A stretch of 64,000 nt of DNA, taken from assembly GCA_000514715.1 (NCBI GenBank), contig AZWL01000001.1:124186-188185 (forward strand), in the 5' to 3' direction. The DNA comes from Streptomyces sp. CNH099. Its GTDB lineage: Bacteria > Actinomycetota > Actinomycetes > Streptomycetales > Streptomycetaceae. The position numbers and the translations under genes are program-made. The notes beneath the pieces are model-generated. The model searched no databases. It was not told the DNA's origin and worked only from the letters and a program-made list of their open reading frames with translations. This document shows, one piece after another, positions 8,891-16,529 of this stretch. Position 1 is the first letter of the stretch, and every line of letters begins with the position of its first letter.

Positions 8891-8919
8891 TTGACACCGG
8901 TAACTTAAGCGCCTTAGTG
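8891..8919 (+). promoter_or_regulatory. Promoter with embedded LacI operator before the N-glycan operon
   Basis: A perfect -35 box TTGACA (8891-8896) is followed 17 bases later by the -10-like TTAGTG (8914-8919). The operator ACTTAAGCGCCTTAGT (8903-8918) fills the spacer and covers the -10, so a bound LacI protein would block RNA polymerase. The core AAGCGC and the outer ACT/AGT match the 7677-7696 site. Confidence 0.7.
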
Positions 8920-8964
8920 TCCGGTCAGCTCACCACCCACCACGATCCGGCCAGGGAAGCACAC

Positions 8965-11900
8965 ATGCACAACGCGCCGCGCACGACGCTCGACCGGCTG
9001 GAACGCGCCCTGCGTCAGCGTCTGGTCCCCCGGATCCACACCCGGCTGTCCGCCGTGGACGTCTCCGCCTGGCCCGTCGACGGCGACGGCGAGCCCGTGC
9101 CCGCCGCGCACGCGCTGGGCCTGGCACCGCTGCCGGGCCGCTCCACCCCCGTCTACGAGCCGCTCGCACCCGGCGACCCCTGGGGCCCGGCCTGGGGCAC
9201 CACCTGGCTCCGCGTCGCCGGCGCCGTGCCCGGGGAGGCCCGCCGCGACCCCGCGCGGACCACCGAACTCGTCCTCGAACTCGGCTGGGAGGACCACTCG
9301 GTGGGCGGCCAGGCCGAGGGCATGCTCTACCGGCCGGACGGCTCGGTCATCAAGGCGGTCCACCCGCGCAGCGGCTGGCTCCGGCTGACCGGCCCGGGCG
9401 CCTCCCCCGGGGTGCTGCGCGCGGACGGGACCTTCACCGTCTACGTCGAGGCCGCCGCCAATCCGCTGGTGCTCGGCCTGCCCCCGTTCGTCACCACGCC
9501 GCTCGGCGACAAGCTCACGTCCGGACCCGCGCCCCTGTACCGCCTCGCCCGCGCCGAGGTGTGCGACTTCGACGCCGGGCTGTGGGAGCTGGTGCGCGAC
9601 CTGGAGGTCGCCGGCGGCCTCGCCGCCGAGGTGTCCGAGGACGAGCCCCGGCACTGGCGGCTGCTGCGCGCGGTCGACGCGGCGCTCGACGCCGCTGGGA
9701 GCACCTCCCAGGCCGAAGGCTCTGCGGGAGGACGGGACCTCGACGCCACCGCGCCCCGGGCGCGCGCCGCGCTCGCCCCCGAGCTGACCAAGCCCGCCCA
9801 CGCCAGCGCCCACCGGATCACGGCGGTCGGCCACGCGCACATCGACGCCGCCTGGCTGTGGCCGCTCCGCGAGACCGTACGGAAGGTCGCCAGGACCGTC
9901 GCCAACGTGCTGACGCTGATGGACTCGGATCCCGACTTCGTCTTCGCGATGTCGTCCGCCCAGCAGTTCGCCTGGCTGGAGGAGCACTACCCGGAGCTGT
10001 TCGAGCGGGTCCGCGCCCGGGTCGCCGAGGGCCGGTTCGTGCCCGTCGGCGGCATGTGGGTGGAGTCCGACACGACGATGCCCTCCGGCGAGGCGATGGT
10101 CCGGCAGTTCACCCACGGCCGGCGGTACTTCACCGAGAAGCTCGGCGTCGAGCCGGAGGAGGTCTGGCTGCCGGACAGCTTCGGCTACTCCGGCGCGCTG
10201 CCGCAGCTCGCGCGGCTGGCCGGCTTCCGCTGGTTCCTCACCCAGAAGATCTCCTGGAACGACACCAACGCCTTCCCCCACCACACCTTCTGGTGGGAGG
10301 GCATCGACGGCAGCCGGGTCTTCACCCACTTCCCGCCCGCCGACACCTACGCGGCCGAGGTGACGGCCGCCGAGCTGCACCACTCCGTCGCCAACTTCCG
10401 CGACAAGGCGGCCTCCTCGCACTCGCTGGTGCCCTTCGGCTACGGCGACGGCGGCGGCGGCCCGACCCGCGAGATGCTGGCCCGCGCCGCCCGCTTCGCC
10501 GACCTGGAGGGCGCCCCCCGCGTCGCCGTGCGCGAGCCGGCCGCGTTCTTCGCCGACGCCGAGGAGGAGTACGGCGACGGCGCGCCGGTGTGGGTCGGCG
10601 AGCTGTACCTGGAGCTGCACCGCGGCACGTTCACCTCCCAGCACGCCATGAAGGCCGGCAACCGCCGCTGCGAGGCCCTGCTGCGCACCGCCGAGTACCT
10701 GGCCGCCAGCGCCGCGGTGCGCACCGGCGCGGAGTACCCGGCCGCCGAGCTGGACGAGATCTGGCGGACCGTGCTGCTCCACCAGTTCCACGACATCCTG
10801 CCCGGCTCGTCCATCTCCTGGGTGCACCGCGAGGCCCGCGCCACCTACGAGGACCTGACCGCGCGGCTCACCGCCCTGATCGACCGCTCCGGCGAGCAGC
10901 TGGCCGGATCCGCCGGCGCCACCGCCGCGGACCGCACCGCCCGGATCATCTCCCCCCTGCCCTGGGCCGGCCGCGGCGCGTGGGAGACAGCGCCGGCCGC
11001 CCCCGCAGGCGACGAGGCGGTACGGCCGGCCCCGCTGGACGGCGGCGGGCACGAACTCGACAACGGCCTGCTCCGCGCCGTCGTGGACGCGGCCGGCCAC
11101 GTCGTCTCGCTGCGCGACGCGGCCACCGGCCGCGAGCTGGTGCCCGAGGGGCGGCCGCTCGGCGTGCTGCAGCTGCACCGCGACGAGCCGGTGCGCTGGG
11201 ACGCCTGGGACATCGACCGCGACGCGGCCCGCATGCGCACCGACCTGACCGGGCCCGCCTCCGTGACGGCCCGCACCCGCGAGGACGGCACGGCGGAGGT
11301 CGCCGTGGAGCACACCGCGGGCCTGCCCGGCGGCTCCCGGCTGACCCTGACCATCCGCCTGGCGCCCGGCGAGCGGCAGCTCGGCATGGAGCTGGACGCC
11401 GACTGGCGCGAGCGCGAGCGGCTGCTGAAGGTCGCGCTGCCGCTGGCCGTGCACACCACCACCGCGCGCCACGAGACGCAGTTCGGCTACGTCGAGCGCA
11501 CCATCCACGCCAACACCAGCTGGGACGCCGCCCACTACGAGGACTGCGCCCACCGCTACGTGCACGTCGCCGAGCCCGGCTTCGGCGTCGGCGTCGTCAA
11601 CGACTCCGTCTACGGCTGCGACGTCACCCGCCTCGGCGGACCCGGCGGCGGCGCCGTCGTACGGCTGTCGCTGCTGCGCGCGCCCACCTTCCCCGACCCC
11701 GAGACCGACCTCGGCGTGCACCGGATGCGCTGGGCGGTCGTCCCGGGCGAGGACCACGCCGCGACCGTGGCGGCCGCCCACGCCCTGGGCGCACCCGTCG
11801 TCGAGGGCCTGCCCGCCGTCGAGCCGCTGCTGCGGCTGGACGACACCGCGGGACTGCCCGTGCTGGACACCGTCAAGCTCGCCGACGACGGCAGCGGCGA

Positions 11901-12138
11901 CCTCGTCGCCCGCGTCTACGAGGCCCGGGGCGGCCGGGCCGAGGCCACCCTCCGCTGGGCGGACGTGTGCGGCGCCGACGCGGTCGTACGCGAGACGGAC
12001 CTCCTCGAACGCGACCTCACCGACGGCAGCGGCATCCGCCGGGCGCTGCGCGACGGCAACCGACTGTCCCTCGATCCCTTCCAGGTCGTCACCCTCCGGC
12101 TGACGCCCGCTGCAGAGTGCGAAGGAGCACCCCGATGA
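8965..12138 (+). CDS. GH38 alpha-mannosidase
   Basis: A 1057-residue cytoplasmic enzyme (no signal peptide) of the bacterial GH38 type and length. Landmarks: the zinc-site motif GHAHIDAAWLWPLRET at about residues 288-303, the catalytic nucleophile in LPDSFGYSGALPQ (Asp near 404), QKISWNDTNAFPHHTFWWEG, FGYGDGGGGPT, and LHQFHDILPGSSI (metal/active-site region), followed by beta domains including FGYVERTIHANTSWD. It should remove alpha-linked mannose from imported high-mannose oligosaccharides. The ATG at 8965 follows AGGGAAG; an in-frame GTG at 8917 overlaps the promoter and is rejected. The stop overlaps the ATG of the binding protein (ATGA). It is the first gene after the operator-promoter at 8891-8919. 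Confidence 0.93.
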   Translation: MHNAPRTTLDRLERALRQRLVPRIHTRLSAVDVSAWPVDGDGEPVPAAHALGLAPLPGRSTPVYEPLAPGDPWGPAWGTTWLRVAGAVPGEARRDPARTTELVLELGWEDHSVGGQAEGMLYRPDGSVIKAVHPRSGWLRLTGPGASPGVLRADGTFTVYVEAAANPLVLGLPPFVTTPLGDKLTSGPAPLYRLARAEVCDFDAGLWELVRDLEVAGGLAAEVSEDEPRHWRLLRAVDAALDAAGSTSQAEGSAGGRDLDATAPRARAALAPELTKPAHASAHRITAVGHAHIDAAWLWPLRETVRKVARTVANVLTLMDSDPDFVFAMSSAQQFAWLEEHYPELFERVRARVAEGRFVPVGGMWVESDTTMPSGEAMVRQFTHGRRYFTEKLGVEPEEVWLPDSFGYSGALPQLARLAGFRWFLTQKISWNDTNAFPHHTFWWEGIDGSRVFTHFPPADTYAAEVTAAELHHSVANFRDKAASSHSLVPFGYGDGGGGPTREMLARAARFADLEGAPRVAVREPAAFFADAEEEYGDGAPVWVGELYLELHRGTFTSQHAMKAGNRRCEALLRTAEYLAASAAVRTGAEYPAAELDEIWRTVLLHQFHDILPGSSISWVHREARATYEDLTARLTALIDRSGEQLAGSAGATAADRTARIISPLPWAGRGAWETAPAAPAGDEAVRPAPLDGGGHELDNGLLRAVVDAAGHVVSLRDAATGRELVPEGRPLGVLQLHRDEPVRWDAWDIDRDAARMRTDLTGPASVTARTREDGTAEVAVEHTAGLPGGSRLTLTIRLAPGERQLGMELDADWRERERLLKVALPLAVHTTTARHETQFGYVERTIHANTSWDAAHYEDCAHRYVHVAEPGFGVGVVNDSVYGCDVTRLGGPGGGAVVRLSLLRAPTFPDPETDLGVHRMRWAVVPGEDHAATVAAAHALGAPVVEGLPAVEPLLRLDDTAGLPVLDTVKLADDGSGDLVARVYEARGGRAEATLRWADVCGADAVVRETDLLERDLTDGSGIRRALRDGNRLSLDPFQVVTLRLTPAAECEGAPR

Positions 12139-13445
12139 GCCGAACCAACCGCCGGGTGTACGCCGGCGTCGCCGCCGGCGCGGCCCTGACCCTCGCCCTG
12201 ACCGGCTGCGGCGTGGGAGGCGACGGGGGCGCCGACTCCGGCGGCTCCGGCACCGACGGCAAGATAGCCGGCAAGATCACGTTCCAGACGTGGAACCTCA
12301 AGGGCGGCTACGAGAAGTACTTCGACGGCCTCATCGACGCCTTCGAGAAGAAGCACCCCGGCACCACGGTGACGTGGGTGGACCAGCCGGCCGAGGGCTA
12401 CCAGGACAAGCTCTCCGCCGACGCCGCCGGCGGGAACCTCCCCGACGTCGTCGACATGGGCCCCGAGGCGGCCTACACGCTCGCCGGCGCCGGGATGCTC
12501 CTGAACGTCGCCGAGGACGACCCGGAGGCCGAGGAGGGCTATCTGCCGACCGCGTGGGACGCCATGACGTTCGACGGCATCGACGGCGGCACCTACGGCT
12601 ACCCCTGGTACCTCAACACGGGCCCGTCGTTCTTCAACACCGACCTGTTCGAGAAGTGCGGCCTCGACCCGGAGAAGCTCCCCGAGACCTACGGCGAACT
12701 CTTCGACCAGGCCGCCGTCATGTCCGAGAACTGCGGCGACGAGGGCATCTCCATGATCGGGCGGATGCCCACCATCGAGACCTTCGGGATGTACGGCGCC
12801 GAGCTGATGAACGGGGACGGCACCGAGTTCACGTTCAACGACGCCGAGGGGGTCGAGCTGGTCGAGCGCTACCAGGCGCTGTACGAGGACAGCGGCCTCA
12901 CCGAGGAGTCCCTCAACGCGCTGCAGACCGGCGAGCTGGACTCGTTCAAGTCCGGTCAGCTCGGGTGGCTCCCCGGCAGCTCCTACACGCTGAGCGACCT
13001 GAAGAAGACCGCGCCGGACGTCGCCAAGACGGTCGCAATGGGTCCGCTCATCGCCAACACCGCGCCGAACATGTACCTCGAATCCCTCGTGGTGAACTCC
13101 GAGTCGGAGAACACCGCGACCGCGAAGGCGTTCGCCCGGTTCGCCACCGACCCGAAGAACCAGCTGGCGTTCGCGAAGGAGGCGTCGGTCTTCCCCTCCA
13201 CCGCGGGCACGCTCGACGACCCGTACTTCACCGAGGACGACGGCACCGACGAGGGCCGGCTCAGGACCGAGGCCGCCGCGCAGGTCGGCGAGGCCGTCGT
13301 GTGGTGGCCGCCGGCCTTCTCGGGCGGCCCGGACGTGGAGAACCTGCGGGAGCAGATCGCGGGCGCGCTGCTCGGCAAGAAGACCGCGAAGGAAGCCCTC
13401 GACGACGCCGTCGACTACTCCAACGACCGGCTCGCGAAGCAGTGA
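12135..13445 (+). CDS. Sugar ABC transporter substrate-binding lipoprotein (N-glycan locus)
   Basis: A 436-residue family-1 solute-binding protein. The signal peptide ends in lipobox LTGC (Cys25), so it is anchored outside the membrane. The mature part shows the family pattern: KITFQTWNLKGGYEKYFDGLIDAFEKKHPG, DKLSADAAGGNLPDVVDM, YGYPWYLNTGPSFFNTDLF, aromatic stretches for sugar stacking, and SESENTATAKAFARFATDP. The start ATG overlaps the mannosidase stop and has GAAGGAG 6 bases upstream. With two permeases downstream it forms an importer probably taking up the oligosaccharide freed by the GH85 enzyme. No ATPase gene is present, so the shared MsiK-type ATPase known from Streptomyces is likely used. 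Confidence 0.92.
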   Translation: MSRTNRRVYAGVAAGAALTLALTGCGVGGDGGADSGGSGTDGKIAGKITFQTWNLKGGYEKYFDGLIDAFEKKHPGTTVTWVDQPAEGYQDKLSADAAGGNLPDVVDMGPEAAYTLAGAGMLLNVAEDDPEAEEGYLPTAWDAMTFDGIDGGTYGYPWYLNTGPSFFNTDLFEKCGLDPEKLPETYGELFDQAAVMSENCGDEGISMIGRMPTIETFGMYGAELMNGDGTEFTFNDAEGVELVERYQALYEDSGLTEESLNALQTGELDSFKSGQLGWLPGSSYTLSDLKKTAPDVAKTVAMGPLIANTAPNMYLESLVVNSESENTATAKAFARFATDPKNQLAFAKEASVFPSTAGTLDDPYFTEDDGTDEGRLRTEAAAQVGEAVVWWPPAFSGGPDVENLREQIAGALLGKKTAKEALDDAVDYSNDRLAKQ

Positions 13446-14398
13446 GCGGTACGGTCACGGCCTCCCGGCGCGGAATGCGCCGGGAGGGCCGCACCCGCCC
13501 CGCCCGGCACCCGCACTGGACGCGGGGCAGCTGGTACGTGCCGTGGCTCTTCCTCGGCGTCGCGCTCGCCGTGGTGTCGACGTTCGTCCTCTTCCCCTTC
13601 TTCAACACCCTGCTGCTCTCCTTCACCGACGCCACCCTGCTGCGCGGCGGCCAGTTCGTCGGGGTCGACAACTTCCGGGAGCTGTGGGGGGACGCGCGCT
13701 TCAGGACGGCGCTGCTCAACTCCACGCTCTACGTCGTCTGCGTCGTACCGGTCATGGTCGTGCTGCCGCTGGTCCTCGCGGCGCTGGTGGCCGGCAAGGG
13801 CCGTCTCCTGGGGTTCTTCCGGACCAGCTACTACCTGCCCGTCATCATGTCCCCGGTCATCGTGGGCCTGGTGTGGACGAACCTGCTGGACCGCCGCGGC
13901 CTGGTGAACTCGGTGCTCGGCTGGGTGTCGGCCGTCGGCGAGCCCGTCCCGTTCCTCACCGACCGCTGGCTCCTGCTCTTCAGTGCCATGTTCGTCACGA
14001 TATGGATGGGCATGGGTTACTACATGGTCATCTATCTGGCGGCGCTGGCCAACATCGACCCGACGCTGTACGACTCCGCCGACGTCGACGGAGCGGGCAC
14101 GGTACGGAAGTTCCTGCACGTGACCATGCCCGGGGTGCGCAACACGATGGGCCTCATCGGCCTGTTCTCCTCGATCGCCGCCTTCCGCGTCTTCGGCGAG
14201 GTGTACGTGCTGACCGACGGCACCGGCGGCACCGGCGGCGACAACCTCACGATGACGATGCTGATCCAGCGCGAGGGCACGGGCCTCCAGGCGCGGACCG
14301 GCTACGCCGGGGCGATCAGCCTCGTCATGTTCGCGATCATGGCCGTCCTCCTCGTGCTGCAGCTCGTGGCGCAGAACCGGCAGAGGAGGAACGGATGA
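13442..14398 (+). CDS. Sugar ABC transporter permease 1 (N-glycan locus)
   Basis: A 318-residue MalF-type inner-membrane permease. About six hydrophobic helices follow an Arg-rich cytoplasmic N-terminus (WYVPWLFLGVALAVVSTFVLF, PVMVVLPLVLAALVAG and so on). The EAA-like loop that docks the ATPase reads YDSADVDGAGTVRKFLHVTMPGVRN. The start is GTG 13442, overlapping the binding-protein stop (GTGA); ATG at residue 12 (MRREGR) is a weaker alternative. It pairs with the second permease, whose start overlaps this stop. Confidence 0.9.
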   Translation: MSGTVTASRRGMRREGRTRPARHPHWTRGSWYVPWLFLGVALAVVSTFVLFPFFNTLLLSFTDATLLRGGQFVGVDNFRELWGDARFRTALLNSTLYVVCVVPVMVVLPLVLAALVAGKGRLLGFFRTSYYLPVIMSPVIVGLVWTNLLDRRGLVNSVLGWVSAVGEPVPFLTDRWLLLFSAMFVTIWMGMGYYMVIYLAALANIDPTLYDSADVDGAGTVRKFLHVTMPGVRNTMGLIGLFSSIAAFRVFGEVYVLTDGTGGTGGDNLTMTMLIQREGTGLQARTGYAGAISLVMFAIMAVLLVLQLVAQNRQRRNG

Positions 14399-15234
14399 GC
14401 CGGCGGCGCCCGCGCTTCCCCACGGGATCGGTCGCGCGGTACACGGTCCTCGTCCTGATGTTCGTCCTGCTCGCGGGACCGCTGCTGTGGCAGCTCTCGC
14501 TGTCGCTGAAGGGCCCGGGCGACGACCTCTACGCGCAGCCGCCCCGACTGGTGCCGGACGACCCGACGTTCGGCAACTACACCGGGGTCCTCGACCGGGT
14601 CCCCGTGCTGCGGTTCGTGATGAACTCCGGTCTTGTCGCCCTGCTCGTCGTCGGCGGGAACGTCCTGTTCGCCACGGCCGCCGGGTTCGCGCTCGCCCGG
14701 CTGCGCTTCCGCTTCCGCGGCCTGGTGACGGCGCTCTTCGTCGCGGCGCTGCTCGTGCCGGTCGAGGCGGTCATCATCGCGCAGTTCCTGCTCGTCAGGT
14801 CCGCGGGCCTGACCGACAGCCTGCTCGGCGTGGCGCTCCCGACGTTCGTGGCACCGCTGAACGTGCTACTGATGCGCAACGCCTTCGCCGGCATCCCCGA
14901 CGAACTCGAAGAGGCCGCCGTGCTCGACGGCGCCGGGGTCTGGCAGCGCTTCCTGCGGGTCTGCGTGCCGCAGGTCAAGGGCGTGATGGCGGTCGTCGCG
15001 ATCTTCGCGTTCGTCGGCTCGTGGAACGACTTCCTCTGGCCGCTGATCGTGCTGTCCGACGAGCAGAACTACACCCTCACCGTCGGGCTGAACATGCTCA
15101 AGGGCACGTTCTACGACGACCCACGACTCATCGCGGCCGGCACGATCGTCGCGCTCGTACCCATCATCGTGTTCTTCGCCGCCCTGCAGAGGTTCTTCAT
15201 GCGCGGTCTCGAACAGGGAGGTATCAAAGGATGA
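14395..15234 (+). CDS. Sugar ABC transporter permease 2 (N-glycan locus)
   Basis: A 279-residue MalG-type permease. The first helix is YTVLVLMFVLLAGPLLWQLSL. The EAA loop is DELEEAAVLDGAGVWQRFLRVCVPQVKG, the near-canonical ATPase contact. The C-terminus FMRGLEQGGIKG is typical of the family. ATG 14395 overlaps the permease 1 stop (ATGA) and is preceded by AGAGGAGG. It completes the importer with the genes at 12135 and 13442. Confidence 0.92.
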   Translation: MSRRRPRFPTGSVARYTVLVLMFVLLAGPLLWQLSLSLKGPGDDLYAQPPRLVPDDPTFGNYTGVLDRVPVLRFVMNSGLVALLVVGGNVLFATAAGFALARLRFRFRGLVTALFVAALLVPVEAVIIAQFLLVRSAGLTDSLLGVALPTFVAPLNVLLMRNAFAGIPDELEEAAVLDGAGVWQRFLRVCVPQVKGVMAVVAIFAFVGSWNDFLWPLIVLSDEQNYTLTVGLNMLKGTFYDDPRLIAAGTIVALVPIIVFFAALQRFFMRGLEQGGIKG

Positions 15235-16529
15235 CCGCGCTGCGCTTCGGCGTGAACTACACGCCGCGCAAGGACTGGTTCTACTCCTGGCTGGAGCCGG
15301 ACTTCGACGAGATCCGCCGGGACCTGGACGCCATCGCCTCGCTGGGGCTCGACCACGTCCGGATCTTCCCCTTCTGGCCGATACTGCAGCCCAACCGCAC
15401 GCTCATCCGGCCGCGGGCGCTCGCGGACGTCCGCACGCTGGTCCGGCTCGCCGGCGAGGCGGGTCTCGACGCCTCGGTCGACGTCATCCAGGGGCACATG
15501 TCGAGCTACGACTTCGTGCCGGCGTGGCTGACCTCCTGGCACGCGACGAACATGTTCACCGACGCCGGAGCCGTCAAGGCGCAGGCGGACCTGGCCCGTG
15601 CGCTGCACGACGCCGTCGCCGACCTCCCGAACTACCTCGGCCTCACCCTGGGCAACGAGGTCAACCAGTTCTCCGGCGATCCGCACCCCGCCCCGATGCG
15701 CGCGTCGTCCGAGGACGCCGGGAACTGGATCCGGACACTGCTGGACGCCGTGCCGGCGGGCGGGCGGGCGCTGCGGCTGCACGCCGAGTACGACGCCGTC
15801 TGGTACCTCGACGGCCATCCGTTCCTCCCGACGCACGCGGCGCGGCTCGGCGACCTCACCGCGATCCACTCGTGGATCTTCAACGGCACCGCCCAGCGCT
15901 ACGGCGGCATGGCGGCGGAGAGCGTGCGGCACGGTGAGTACCTCATCGAACTCGCCCGCGCGTTCGCCACCGACCCCGGCCGGCCGGTGTGGCTGCAGGA
16001 GATCGGCGCGCCGCTCAACTGCCTCGACGCGGCCGAAGCGCCGGCGTTCTGCGAGCAGGCCGTCCGCCACGCCGCGGACAGCCCGGCGCTGTGGGGGGTG
16101 ACGTGGTGGTGCTCCCACGACGTCGACCGCCGGCTCGCGGACTTCCCCGAGCTTGAGTACTCGCTCGGTCTGTTCGACGCTGACGGGAAGGCCAAGCCCA
16201 TCGGCCGGGCGTTCGCCGCCGTCGCCGAGGAGCTGCGCCGGCGGGCCGTCGCTCCGGCCCCGCGGCGGGAGGCCGTCGTCGTCGCGGTCGACGACGCCGA
16301 CGTCCCGGTCCGCCGCGCCGACCTCGCGCCGGGCGGCGCGGCGTTCACCGCCTGGATGGACCTGGCACGGCGGGGCCGCCGACCGGCGGTCGTCACCTCG
16401 CGGACCGCCGGGTCGGCCGACGACCTCGCGGCACGCGGGGTCGAAGCGGTGCACGAGCCCGACGCCACCGGGGTGAGCGCCTACTCCGCGGTCAGCGACG
16501 GCTCGGCCCTCACGACGGGCACGACGTGA
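15231..16529 (+). CDS. GH5-type glycosidase, probable beta-mannosidase
   Basis: A 432-residue cytoplasmic clan-A TIM-barrel hydrolase. The N-terminus FGVNYTPRKDWFYSWLEPDFDEIRRDLDAIASLGLDHVRIFPFWP is characteristic of actinobacterial GH5 proteins. The acid/base Glu is in LGNEVNQ (about residue 143) and the nucleophile in WLQEIGAP (about residue 257), with WGVTWWCSHDVDR near the C-terminal barrel strands. In bifidobacteria, GH5 subfamily 18 enzymes in N-glycan clusters cleave the core Man-beta-1,4-GlcNAc bond. By context (GH85, GH38, ABC importer) I infer the same job here; the subfamily was not tested. The last 80 residues are a small appended domain rich in Arg/Ala. It starts with an ATGA overlap to permease 2 and ends overlapping the GTG of the GH3 gene. 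Confidence 0.8.
   Translation: MTALRFGVNYTPRKDWFYSWLEPDFDEIRRDLDAIASLGLDHVRIFPFWPILQPNRTLIRPRALADVRTLVRLAGEAGLDASVDVIQGHMSSYDFVPAWLTSWHATNMFTDAGAVKAQADLARALHDAVADLPNYLGLTLGNEVNQFSGDPHPAPMRASSEDAGNWIRTLLDAVPAGGRALRLHAEYDAVWYLDGHPFLPTHAARLGDLTAIHSWIFNGTAQRYGGMAAESVRHGEYLIELARAFATDPGRPVWLQEIGAPLNCLDAAEAPAFCEQAVRHAADSPALWGVTWWCSHDVDRRLADFPELEYSLGLFDADGKAKPIGRAFAAVAEELRRRAVAPAPRREAVVVAVDDADVPVRRADLAPGGAAFTAWMDLARRGRRPAVVTSRTAGSADDLAARGVEAVHEPDATGVSAYSAVSDGSALTTGTT

Noticed and set aside
9561..11781. Long alternative frames within the alpha-mannosidase gene
   Set aside because: Arg-rich shadow sequence; the GH38 frame carries all catalytic motifs in order.
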